Assembly: GCF_024362695.1 (NCBI RefSeq)
Contig: NC_065407.1
Span: forward strand, 9,176,001 to 9,240,000
DNA: 64,000 nt
Source of the DNA: Pectinophora gossypiella
Taxonomy: Eukaryota > Arthropoda > Insecta > Lepidoptera > Gelechiidae
Reading direction: 5' to 3'
A program made the position numbers and the translations under genes. The notes beneath the pieces are model-generated. The model did no database searches. It worked only from the letters and a program-made list of their open reading frames with translations, and had not been told where the DNA came from. This document shows, in pieces, positions 32,691-43,983 of this stretch. Every line of letters starts with the position of its first letter. Within the stretch, counting starts at the first letter, position 1.

Positions 32691-33103
32691 TGTTCGAGCC
32701 ACTTGTGCTATCCTTTATATTTCTGCTAATACGCCTAGCTACCCAAGGGAAACACCAAAAAGACTTTAGAAATTAAAAACAAATAATTAAAAACTTTTTG
32801 CTTGAGTGTGTGAACCCCGACGGTTTAGTGACGTTTTTGTTCTTCTTCTTTGTTTTCTGCCTGCTTATATATATTACGTTTTTATTCTTGCAAACCTCAT
32901 TGTGAATAATAATAAATAGACTGCTGTGATTGCGTGTGCTGTCAACAAAAACCAGGCCTGGTTAAAAGAGTGAAGAAGCTGATCACGTAAGTGTTTCCCT
33001 TATTCTTTGAGCTGGGCTATTTTCAGGGTATGGAGACAGCGCAAGTGGTTAGGATTCTTCCTTTCCACCTTTTTTCTTTTTTTGCATGAATGTGTATCAA
33101 ACA
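32691..33103 (+). repeat. 3' LTR of the BEL/Pao element
   Basis: 413 bp, matching the 5' LTR base for base in my reading. Followed by the TSD copy 'atgat' at 33104-33108. Confidence 0.97.
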
Positions 33104-33108
33104 ATGAT

Positions 33109-35741
33109 AATTTACACAGAGGTGGACAGAACAACAAACTATCAGATGACAGCTTGTTAAGCTTACAGTCTATTAATTTAAAAGTACGGTTTAGGATCCA
33201 TCCAACAGAGAAATCTAAATATTATACTTTATAAATAAACGAGACTTTTATACACGAAAGGTTTATCTGGCGGCAATTAATACCGAAACATGGAACGCTC
33301 AAGGCACTCAATCCTACACCGCACGTGTTGTGGATTATGAATCACTTTTTATTACATACACAACTCACAGTAGGGTAAGGCCCCGAGCCCCGATCATGCT
33401 TGTATCGGTGAAGCGCTCACGTCTATCTGGCGTTTATTATCGTAAAAACTGCGGGTGCTTACCATCTCGGCGTAAAAACGCACCAACGAGACGGGAATAA
33501 CCCGGAGTGTGTCATCTTTCCTACACTGCCCAGCGCTGCTCGCGCTCGCAGCGATTCCGCTGGACATACGTCAAAGGAACTTCGTGATGGACCAACTTTA
33601 GTTTCAAACGCGGCCGTACAGGAAACAAATGTTTTTTGCACAAAATTATATTATTTCCTGAGAGATTATGCAAACCAACTTTGAATGTGTCGCCATAAAA
33701 TATTTCACTCTTGTTCTTTAACTCTGTAAATAATTCTGTATCTAATTGTTTATGCATGAACCAGGAGATTTCCACGTCAATCTGTATTAGGACGGGACAC
33801 GTGACAATATATGCGTGTTCGTGGGAATATTCACAGGTATTTGTAGGCGTAAGTGTAAGATGAACAGGATTGGGACACACCTTGCGCATATTAAATTACT
33901 TACATCTTATAAGATACTCCTTGGGTGTCTTGTAGTGTTTGCTTTATGTTGGCGGAATCCTTTTTTTAAATAACTAATGTTGTCAAGGATGTAATTCATA
34001 GGATTTGTGGGGTCTATGTCCAGATGCGTTTTAAATTTTGTATGTAAACGCTAGACATTTCTGTCCAACTGCTGGTTTCAGGTGTTCGAAGCCATTACTT
34101 TTGGTTTCGTTGTTGGCCTCTTGAGTGCACATTTAACGGTTGCGGTTGGGTTTTTATTCCGAGTCCTCTTTTAATAGTCTTTTTACGGTCACCTCCTTTT
34201 GGTTAATTTGTGTTGGCTTTAAATCAGGATCGGTAAAGTAATGATCGTTAAATGAAAAGCAATTACGTTAGCAGTGATACGACTTATTTTGTTTCATAGT
34301 AATTGAGGCAAGCTGCTCTCACTGCGCATTGCCCTGTATTTACGATGATAGTCAAACTAAGTCTATTAGTACTAGTCCTTCCTATACATGAACGTTTAGG
34401 TAAAATAAGGAAAACTAGAAGTAGGCAGAAAAGATAATATCTGTAAATAAACTGCTTCGCTCAGCGATTGATTATCAAGTTTCGCAGCAAAAATCTCGCA
34501 AATTCTACGTATATATTGTTATAAATCAAAATTTTCGAGACAAATAGGTACCTACATATACGGTGCATGGTCAAAACCTTACCGTATCGTGCCACACCGT
34601 CTCAACCGATTTGAATGAACTAACTTCGTACTCTACCAAGTTAGAAGAAAGTACTTACTTAGTCTGGATAATAGGCATAACAAAGCAGTACCTGAAAAAG
34701 AAACCCAACAAATATTTACTAAGCCCTCATCGACAAGATTGAGAACATAAAAGCGGAGAAAGGGATAAAGTATTATTTTGTTTTTATATTCGTTATCTAA
34801 TCCCTTCCTCGTTGAAGGCTTCTCAATGATGCCTGGAGGCAAAGGTTTCCTTTATTATCCTCAGAAGGTACTAGCTTCGCAAAAATATTTTTTATTTAAT
34901 CTCATTGTTTCAGTAGTGTAAACTTTTTTTTGTAATTTACAAAGGAGTCAATGAGCATGGAAAGCTATTTAGGTATGTTTGATCAAAGAGATTAAAATTA
35001 AGAGGTTCCGTTGTTCTAAAACTTGTCAATCAAATACCATAAATAGACAATTATAATAGGTACCTACCATAGTATACCATTCAATACTTTTTCAAGTGTT
35101 ATATTTAGATAGTAAGTACTTACTTTGTAAGCACCCTTAATGGACGGTTATTACAACAAACTTAAAAGTTTTTGTTTGCTTGCTTGCGAAAGCCCTAAAA
35201 ATAAAACAGGAAAATGTCAAAAGTCCAAAAGAGCTTACAAACTGACTTCTTCATTTGAGTTTAATTTAAGCATCTAATGGTGTGAATGTTTCTTTAAATG
35301 AAAAATGTACGCTGATGCTAAACTGAAATAACCTCATCAGATGGAATTAATGAATATCTTTTGTTTTCACGAAAACTTCAATGAATGTGCGCAAGTAAGC
35401 AAATGAGTTAATTCGACCCTACGTGTCATACAACATAATTATTCACTAATATACCTTGCAGACAGGTATACTGCTCAAATCTCCTATCCAGGTAATTGGA
35501 ACCACACGTGACCAGAAAATAACTTGCAACTTGATTTAAATAGAAGGAGTAAATTCAACATATTGGAGAGGGTTTTATCGGTTTTTATGATATACTCGGG
35601 ATATTATGTTATTAGCAGTTAAATATTATTATTAGCAGCTAAATATTATGTTATTTACTCCCAATTCAGCAGAGTAGTTTAACACGTTTACTGTGTATGA
35701 ACCACATTTGACGCAATAAATTTGAATCTCATACGTGTATG
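33109..35741. other. Long non-coding stretch
   Basis: A frame of 122 codons (33889-33521, minus) is the only longer one. It has ordinary protein-like composition but no motif, splice support or promoter, so it is left as uncertain. A short open frame next to the BEL element ends at 33234 and overlaps AATAAA. Confidence 0.4.
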
Positions 35742-35797
35742 TCCTTGGAGGAGGCCTATGCCCAGCAGTGGGCGTCGTACGGCTGATGATGATGATG
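35742..35797 (+). repeat. LINE 3'-end fragment (RTE-like)
   Basis: Encodes the ending 'LEEAYAQQWASYG' plus stop, followed by (GAT)n. Same kind of ending as 3680-3871. A 5'-truncated copy of about 55 bp, whose last bases resemble the tails of SINE-A and SINE-C. Confidence 0.7.
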
Positions 35798-37070
35798 TCC
35801 CACATGCGTGTCTATGTACATTAAATCCAATGTATTTTCGAAAAAAACATTGCACGTGAGAGGTTGACATCTAATTTTCAGTTACACAGTGAACGTGTTA
35901 AACTATAAGGTTTAAACTGCTCTGCTTACATAAAAAGTTTCAGATAGGTAATTACTTTCTTATAAGCAAGGGTAAAACTGTATGCACGTATTTTAAGGTG
36001 CGTCTTACGAAGGTAGAAAAGTAAATCGGGAACGTATTTGAACATTTCGCTGGTGCGATAAGAGTGAGCGATTTATAAGCGATAAAAATCTACCGCAGTA
36101 GACGAGAGAGGGGTTTGGGGAAGAGGGAGGCGGGTGATCTGCACCGAACCTTATCGCGGTTACGTCGGGAATCGAGGAGAAAAATTTACAGTAATGATGA
36201 TCAATTAATTTAGAGGTGTGGTGGGAATATGATAGTCTTGCAGCCGAGTACATCGGCAGGTATCTGTGTGTCATTTAATATAGATCATATTTTAATTTGA
36301 AAAATGTTGATTTTTTATTATCATTATTATTAAGGGCGCATTCTTTTTCACGTATCCATATTAATGAGAACTTTTGAACTACCTACTCAAGTGAATGTTG
36401 TTTTTTTTTGTAATTCCCAATAAACTGTTTCTATCTTTCTTTTTCTATATTTATTCGCCTTCGAATAGCACGTACATTTTACCTACATAATGTGAACGTT
36501 TAGCATAATTATAAAATTATTATGACTACATCTTGAACAATTTCAGGAAGATCGCTTCCTGAGTCAGGTAGTTAACTACTTTACGAACTAATTTTAAAGT
36601 TTCTAAACTATGGTGATATAAATAGAGTTCATAATATTATGAGAAACAAAACAGTATAGTCTAAGTAGACACTGCTTTTATAGAGGAACTGCATTGAAAC
36701 TGCTAGCTAGAAATTGCATAGCGAGATTGTATTAGGTATAATCGCATTCTCCACATTTTTCGCAGATTTCGCATTACTTACTTATCTTTTAATTTCGTTT
36801 ATTGATTCAAAACTATAATTTAGAGCGTTTTAATTTCTACGTACTTATTTTGAAAATCCATTTAAATAACATAGCAAATACTTTCAGTTGGTCGATCAAA
36901 TTGCGGTATACATAATTATATTAGTATATATTTTTGTGTTGTAGTTTTGATAAAATGTTTTCGCAGCGTCCAGTGTAGCGACTCTGTAGTACAGGCGGTG
37001 ACTGAAACGCAGCAGTAATGCTGAGGCTCCTCCATTTCTCCAACAACTGATAATCTCCTCCTATCCCACC
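35798..37070. other. Non-coding stretch
   Basis: No gene recognised; a few 60-90-codon frames on the minus strand have no motifs. Confidence 0.4.
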
Positions 37071-37071
37071 A

Positions 37072-37135
37072 CCAGATACCAGGGTTGATGGGGTTGGTAA
37101 ACCATCTTACAACCCACACGATAGAAGAACTAATA
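37072..37135 (+). repeat. SINE-B tail fragment
   Basis: 'accagggttgatggggttgg' and 'aacccacacgatagaagaac': the last 60 bp of SINE-B. Confidence 0.75.
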
Positions 37136-37204
37136 ATGTGTTGCATGTACTAATTAGTTTAGGCAATTTTGTAAAAATATATGTGGTTGAAAAAACTTAT
37201 TTTT

Positions 37205-37300
37205 ATTTATTTATTACATACACAGGAAATGCAAAACAAAAGAGAAATAGAAGTACAATAGGCGGCCTTATTGCTAGGTAGCAATCTACGTTGTGATGAT
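37205..37300 (-). repeat. LINE 3'-end fragment (jockey/CR1-like)
   Basis: 'ttatttattacatacacagg' followed by 'ggcggccttattgctaggta', the reverse of the tail type seen at 3494 and 11280. Confidence 0.6.
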
Positions 37301-37628
37301 CCAAAGGACATGTCGGCATTATTGCTTGCGACAAGTGTCTTCTGGGATTCAATTAAAGTAAATGGTTTAGCGGGATCCGATTAAAGTTGGCAATCTGGCA
37401 AACATGGTGGAAGGGTCCGCATTTAAACTATGTTTATAAATCATTTTGTTTTACCATTGCATCGGCCCGCCCTATTGTTCTATAGAATTACAGATCACTG
37501 ATAAGAAAAGGTATAACGTTTATTTATAATACGATAGGTATTATTAATGGTTATTTAGCCAGTAGAGAAGATAACTAAATTTTATTTTAAATTATAAGAT
37601 GAACAGGACGATAAGCAGAATGGAACAT
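37301..37628. other. Non-coding stretch
   Basis: Nothing recognised between the LINE tail and the chimeric SINE. Confidence 0.4.
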
Positions 37629-37897
37629 TAGTCGCGTTGCTACAGCGGTACATCTGTATGATAGTCGCACTGCAAGATAAATTCATACAAATTGTACCGC
37701 GCTGTTCGAATCCCTGTACCGGACTTCCACCAATGCAAAAAAATCAAGCCGTTGGTCCCGGGCTACTGCCCAAACACCTCCACCAAGCCGCAGTGGAGCA
37801 GCTCCGGTGGAGAATGCTCCATACCCCCTCCGGTTGATTGAGGGGAGGCCAGTGCCCAGAAGTAAGACGTATATAGGCTGTTCATGTTTATGTTATG
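37629..37897 (+). mobile_element. Chimeric SINE with a different tRNA-like head
   Basis: The head (about 37629-37730) has an A-box-like 'gttgctacagcggtac' and a good B box 'gttcgaatcc', but differs from the SINE-A head. From 'caagccgttggtcccgggct' on it is SINE-A: core end, 'cctccggttgattgagggg' and tail with TATGT. No TSD seen. Either a distinct SINE family or a recombinant. Confidence 0.7.
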
Positions 37898-40093
37898 TGA
37901 AATATTGTTGGCATAGGTAATGTTCTCCACTCATAGTTCTAAAAGTGATAACTAGAATCGACATCCCCCTTTCCAGAAGCCCAATATACCTAAGAAATTG
38001 TTTCCTAGGAAACGTTACGTATTTACTTACCCAAATACATTAGAAATTGTTGGTTTATTTAGGTACCTAGCACAAATTCCTTCCTTACGGGCCAAAAATC
38101 TATCCGCTATAATTAAGATATCATTACCGAAGTTAATTATCAGGGGCCCCATAGCACAGACGTCACCATTTCAAATCATTCGCCCATGAAATTAGAAGCA
38201 GATTCACAGACTAGCAATTTATGGCTGTCGATCTTTTAACAAATGAAGGCACCTCGATCTCATTAATGTTTATTAGCCCTATAAACCAGAGCCGTATTTT
38301 TGATTACGTTGGATATTTATGTAGGTAAGTACCCAAATCTTTTTACTTTTTCGCGTAGTATTTTTTTGGGAAAACTATTTATAATCTCGGACTTACCTTA
38401 ACTTAGAGGTGATACTAAGATAGGTTTTTTTGCAAGAACCCATTTTTTCTGAAGGTTTTTCACATTAATAATAATTATATATTTATAAATAATCAACGTA
38501 ATATATATAATAAATGAATTAAATTCTATCGACAAGGTTCGAACAATTTAAATTTCAAATAAGAATGAATTGAAAATTTCATTTATTATCCCGCGAACAG
38601 TATCTTGGCAACATCTCATCTCATTATTTTTTAGTGTACTTACAGAGTATAGCTTTTTTTTTCAAAAATTTCGTTAATGTACACGAATTTCAATGCAAGA
38701 GAGTTATGGAACGAGAAAGTCTGTCATATATTTTTTATAGGCCATACCATTCAGAAAATAGCTGGCATTCGAACATTCGAAGACAAAGCGGTTGTCCTAT
38801 TCTCTTTCTTTCGAGCGAATATATCTGTGGGCCTAGTAAATGGGCGGATGTAAAAAGGCTTTCCAATCTGAACCTTTGAAAGAATAGAATAAACAATAGT
38901 ACCTTAGAGGCGAAACTTTTCTTATTATTTAAGAGGGTGGGATGTTTAATGCATGAAGCGCGATTTAGCAGGGACTGAATAATGTGAACAGTATAATTCC
39001 GGTGATTGCGTTTCTGCACTCAGATTTTATTGGAAACATTCCGTATGTGTGTGCTTGTAAATCCGCAAGTGTGTTTTTCGTGCTTTTACAGAAATTTACT
39101 ACATACATAATATTGGTACAAAAGAGACTTGCCAGAAAATACGTATAGGTTGAATAAAGTTCGTAATTTACTTACTTTCGTCTCTCTGCCAAATCCTTTA
39201 CCTTCTGATACGACACGACCTACACCTTCTCTTTTACGTGTTTCATAAATTGTTCAATCGGTTTACCTCTTCCTCACTTTCCTTAATTTTTTCCTTCTAT
39301 AATGTTCTTTATAAACGAATAGTGTCGTATCAGGTGGCCAATCATATTTCCTCTCGGTTCTCTAAAATCTCTATTATGGTTTATTTTCTTCTACTTTTTT
39401 CAGCACTTCCGTTATTTATTATAGTAGATTTATAAGATCATCCTTGGGGTTTGCGTAATTTATATATACTTAATAAACTATTTTTACCGTTAGTGTAAAA
39501 ATAAACTATAATAATCTATAAACGAGCATCATAATCGTCAAAAACTCGGCTACACCTATGTCACTTTATATAATACAAAAATCGAAAAAGTTTCCTCTTG
39601 TCTCTATAACGATTCTAATTTATCGTTACAGATTATAACAAGCAAGTCAAGGAGTCAACGACTAATATATCTTTACGATAGCAGTGCCCACAGGGATTTA
39701 TGTTCGTCGATTCTGCGATATCGACGCGATGAATTATATGGACTGAGAAGCGAGATAAATGCCGCGTTAAAATTGCAGAGATCCTGTTTTACAACAGCTT
39801 TGAGAGTTATATTGTTTATGAGCTCAATGTTTTATGTATTCTTATTATTTACCCCGTTCTGTTTAAAGCAATAGACTTAACTCTGTAGGCCTTGGGGTCG
39901 TTGCCGGGAACTAAATATAAAGTTGATCAATACTTTTATCTTTGGACACAAATCAAGTCTAAAAGTGTCTGATAGTTGTCTTCTGAAGACTGTAGCTTTG
40001 ACTACGAGTATCTTGGTAAGTTTTACGGGTGGGCATGAGTCTATGTTTGTACTGGCTAAGTATGTCCGTATTTTGCTTTTTATAATTGTTTGC
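37898..40093. other. Long AT-rich non-coding stretch
   Basis: No repeat or gene recognised; scattered frames of up to 94 codons without motifs. Confidence 0.4.
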
Positions 40094-40418
40094 AGATGGC
40101 ATTAACTACTTGGCCGGATAAATGGGGAGCGCTGAAGGCTCTCACCCGGTACAACGCTTAAGACAACAGGCCTGAGGGTGCCCAGTTGGGCGCGAACCTC
40201 GGCTCAGGGCGTCGTCTGAGAAGAAAAATATTTGAAAGAATTAATCGACCCTAGCGGGTCGATAGCGATAAGCGCTGAATGAGGGAAATCGTCGACCACG
40301 CCGGCGGGGCCGGTATCGGGGTCCTGAAGTGTTTGGTGTCGCGAGCTGATTGGCTGCCTCTATGGCTAGAGTAATCGGGTCGTCGGGATCATATATTACG
40401 TCCTTCGTGGTATTTTGC
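40094..40418 (+). repeat. Repeat D, best-preserved copy
   Basis: 'gcattaactacttggccgg', 'acaacaggcctgagggtgc', 'aatcgaccctagcgggtcg' (a natural palindrome), 'ccacgccggcggggccgg' and the end 'gtcgtcgggatcatatatta'. About 325 bp, GC-rich against its surroundings. No long frame. Confidence 0.85.
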
Positions 40419-41494
40419 AAAAATCTTTTAATCTTTTGTTTTTGTTTTAAAATAGTTTCGCGTTTGGCAACCTGATGGAGAGTAGCGATATGGGCAAAGA
40501 CGGATCACAGGTAAACGTGTTTCCTAAGAAACTGCTTATCACTCTGAGATCGTTGAGTACCAAGCAGTAACTGTTAGGAACGTACAAGTTTACGAAGGAA
40601 TCGCATCGGCTGTATACATAGGTACCCAGATTAAGAAAATGAAGATGGAAGGTTTTCGTTTGTGTGCAATAAAATGTTTTACTATATCTTATTTCGACAC
40701 AAAGTCACGAGTCACTCCCATAACTCTTATCGGGGTGTCCACAGACGAGAGCTTGCAGCTATACTATTGAAGTTCTATGTTAAAATTAAATATGGACGTG
40801 ATAATTCAAAATTATATTTATTAAAAAGTTATGCTTGAGTTACTCGCTAATTATCCGTTTATTATTGTTTATTGACAATATACCTTCTTTTAAGGCTGGT
40901 TCAGCTTAACCTGAAGGATATATTTTTTTTAAATATATCTATAAAAATATATTGAATTCATCCGTCTTATCACGAATGCCTCGCACTTTATAGCGGCTAT
41001 TACGCGGAATATCGAAGAGACTGGCCCTCGATAAAGTTAACAACTTGGTAAACTTTATCGCGCTATCAATAAGATCGTGGATGGGACAAATATTTTATTG
41101 AGCCTCTTCAGTAAGATCGCTCTCAAGAGTCAGGTAGTTAACGACTTCGCGGAGGCTGAAGTTTTGTGGAACTATCTTGATATATAATTTATAAAAGACT
41201 AACAAAGTAGCACAGTTGCAAGCGCGCTTGAGTTTTAATTGATATGTCCTGAGTTCGATCTTCAACGTGTTATGTTTTTTTTAATCCTTTTACCTGTTGC
41301 TAAAAATATTTATAAAGGGATTTTATGAAGTTAAAACTATGCAGCGCAGGTTCTTCTGCATAACATGTTTTCTGAATGCCTATAATTCAATTAACATTTA
41401 CACAAACAAAGATGCGCCGTAATGGTTTTTCTTTTTATTATTATCAATTTGCTACAGAACAAAAAAAAAAAAAAACGAAATACAAAGACTTTTT
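40419..41494. other. Non-coding stretch with SINE-G scrap
   Basis: A worn SINE-G piece lies at about 40706-40790 ('gagagcttgcagctatacta'). Nothing else recognised. Confidence 0.4.
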
Positions 41495-41826
41495 TGACGT
41501 GCCTGATTATAGATTTGCCGCAAATGGCATTAACTGCTTGGCCGGACTAATGGGGAGCGCTGGGGACTCTCATCCGGTACAAAATTTAAGACTAAGGCCT
41601 GAGGGTACCCGGTTCGGCGCGAACTTCGGCTCAGGGCGTCGTCTGAGAGGATTATATTTGAAAGATTTAATCCACCCTTGATAGCGATAAGCACTAAATA
41701 AGGGAAACCGTCGACCACGCCGGCGACGTCGGTATCGGGGTTCTGAAGTGTTTGTTGTCGCGAGCTGATTGGCCGCCTCTATGGCTAGAGTAATCGAGTC
41801 GTCGGGATCGTATATTACGTCCTTCG
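41495..41826 (+). repeat. Repeat D, copy 4
   Basis: 'gattatagatttgccgcaaa', 'taactgcttggccggac', 'cgcgaacttcggctcaggg' and 'cgtcgggatcgtatattacg'. Same orientation as the other three copies. Confidence 0.85.
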
Positions 41827-42098
41827 GGTGCAGATAATTTTCAGTACTATCCCTGAGCGGTATGAGAAATCCTCCTTCATACAGTGAAAGATAATAATGT
41901 GACATCATTTAAAAGAAACATTCAACTGAAAATATCTCGTAGGCGTGAAAACAATATAACGACGTCTAACAAGAGTTGTTATAACAAGTATTTTCCACTG
42001 AACGGGTCGCGTTGTTACAAAGATTTTGCTCAAATGTACAAAAAGAAAAATTTTTTGACGACACTTGACATAATGAGATTTTGCACAATATACTTAGT

Positions 42099-42385
42099 CA
42101 TCATCAGCCCATTATCGTCCCCACTGCTGGGGCACGGGCCTTCCCTATGGATGGATAGGGAGATCGGGCCTTAAACTATCACGCGGGCCCAGTGCGGATT
42201 GATGGTTATTAACGACTGCTAATGCAGCCGGGACCAACGGCTTAACGTGCCTTCCGAAGTACGGAGGAGCTCGAGATGAAAACTTTTTTTTTGTGGTCAT
42301 CCATCCTATGACCGGCCTTTGCGAAAGTTGCTTAACTTCAACAATCGCAGACCGAGCGCGTTTACCGCTGCGCCACCGAGATCTT
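42099..42385 (-). mobile_element. SINE-C (tRNA/5S composite head) with TSD
   Basis: Perfect 13-bp TSD 'caatatacttagt' at 42086-42098 and 42386-42398. Nearly the same as the 12421 copy, including the 5S-like 'ccatcctatgacc' (here one base changed) and 'gttgcttaacttc' blocks, core and GAT tail. Very young by its TSD and similarity. Confidence 0.93.
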
Positions 42386-42677
42386 CAATATACTTAGTAA
42401 TTTTATTTAATATTTTTTTATTTTTCGGTCTATGTTAATATGAAGTAAGGTAAATAGAAGATCAGAATTTATTGCGGATCAAGTACAACAAAATATTGAC
42501 AATTAATTCCGCAAAATATCCCAGGAAGAGGAAATTACTGAAAGCCAGCGCTGGATGATGCCGTAGCACGCCCCATCACAGCACAAGCTGAGCCACTTCC
42601 TTTTACCCGTACTTATTGGTAATATTCATAATTGAATACCTAGTTCTTATAGAAAAATGTAAACTCTTACTGGCAAT

Positions 42678-43024
42678 GCCACGGCCATGGCCACGGAGGA
42701 CCTCCGTGGCCCAGTGGTTGAGCGTTGGGCTCACGATCCGGAGGTCCCGGGTTCGATTCCCGGTGGGGACATATCACAAAAATTACTTTGTGGTCCCTAG
42801 TTTGGTTAGGACATTACTGGCTGATCACCAGATTGTCCGAAAATAAGATGATCCGTGCTTCAGAAGGCGCGTTAAGCCGTTGGTCCCGGTTACTACTTAC
42901 TGATGTAAGTAAGTAGTCGTTACATGAGCCATGTCAGGGGCCTTTGGCGGCTCAATTGTAACCCTGACACCAGGGTTGATGAGGTTGGTACTCTACCTCA
43001 CAACCCACACGATAGAAGAAGAAG
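42678..43024 (+). mobile_element. SINE-B, full-length copy with TSD
   Basis: 9-bp TSD 'actggcaat' at 42669-42677 and 43025-43033. A tRNA-like head with A box 'tggcccagtgg' and B box 'ggttcgattcc', the core 'gttaagccgttggtcccggt', the body 'catgagccatgtcagggg', and the tail 'ccagggttgatgaggttggt' ending in GAAGAA. An extra 5' piece of about 23 bp contains an inverted copy of the head (see findings). Confidence 0.92.
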
Positions 43025-43033
43025 ACTGGCAAT

Positions 43034-43665
43034 ACATTTATTTTATTCTTTATTCTTATATTTCCGAGAACCTAAACAGGTATGTTTTACCTTAAAACTA
43101 ACCAAATTAAGTCCTCCCAGTTCCAACAATGATATTCACGTTAAACACTCATAACAATAGAAAATGAGGGCGGTATTATAATAAAGTATCATTTTATTAA
43201 GCTAAATACATATATTGAGACACGCAAACCATTAAATATGCCCAGCGGACGGACGCGGGTGCGGCTGGTAAAATGAGTTTAATTGAAAATGGTCACGCGA
43301 CCATTGTAGTTAACAAGGTGTTCCAATAGATTTAATTTTCTCGCCTTATTTTATGTTTTTCATAGTTCATGTCAGTGTGGTATGCTGATAAATATGATAA
43401 AACTTGTTACGGATTGCAATAGGAGCTGTGATAGCCCAGAAGGGTTAACATACTCAACGTGATAAAATCATCGATGGATTCAATAAATTTTGTCAAAATT
43501 GATAAGTTTGTTTTTTCCTAACATGCGTGCCACGTGATTTTATTCGTATTTTGACAGAACGACATGACTTATTTGGGTTCACATATCAGCACCAATGGAC
43601 AAAATTACATTATTATATCGCAAGAATCGATAAAATGACCATGACAAAATTTTATAACATTGGCA
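43034..43665. other. Non-coding stretch
   Basis: No gene recognised. Confidence 0.4.
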
Positions 43666-43983
43666 TGTTAGCCCTGTTACAGTCGCAAGTTCGGATCCAA
43701 CACAGGGCTAAAACAAAAACTTTTTTGAATTTGTTTTCGAATTCATATTTAAGTAAGTAGGTCATAAATTAATATTATTTGCTCAACAGTGAAGAAAATT
43801 ATGTACCTAAAGGAAACTGACATTCTCGAGCAAAGCATTTCGAGGGTATGTAACCTAACCTGAGGTGATTTGTATTCAGCAGATTTTGCCGGTTGGAAGG
43901 TTAGACAGGCAGTCGCTTCTGTAAAAGACTAGAAACCTGGCAAATCTTTAGGTTAGGGATAAGTAGATCCTGTGAAAAGCTGG
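43666..43983 (+). mobile_element. SINE-E, full-length but worn
   Basis: Head 'gttagccctgttacagtcg' with B-box-like 'agttcggatccaa', middle 'ttcgaattcatatttaag', body 'aggttagacaggcagtcgct', end 'gatcctgtgaaaagctgg'. tRNA-derived. Confidence 0.8.

Larger units (their letters stand above)
27517..33103 (+). mobile_element. BEL/Pao LTR retrotransposon, RT-deleted
   Basis: A complete insertion of 5,587 bp. The two 413-bp LTRs start TG and end CA, and are identical as far as I can read. A 5-bp TSD 'atgat' lies at 27512-27516 and 33104-33108. The tRNA-Tyr primer site is at 27937 and the polypurine tract at 32678-32690. The internal frame has Gag (DUF1759 type), zinc knuckles, an aspartic protease, remnants of RT and RNase H, integrase and a DUF5641-type C-terminus. 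This order is specific to BEL/Pao. The RT catalytic core is missing, so the element was copied by enzymes from another copy. Identical LTRs imply a very recent insertion. Confidence 0.97.

Noticed and set aside
33007..33234. 75-codon frame starting in the 3' LTR
   Set aside because: Begins inside retrotransposon LTR sequence; at best it is a fusion with the flank, and is discussed only as a possible interrupted exon.
41530..41908. Overlapping 62-112-codon minus-strand frames in repeat D
   Set aside because: Located in a GC-rich non-coding repeat whose other copies do not keep the frames.
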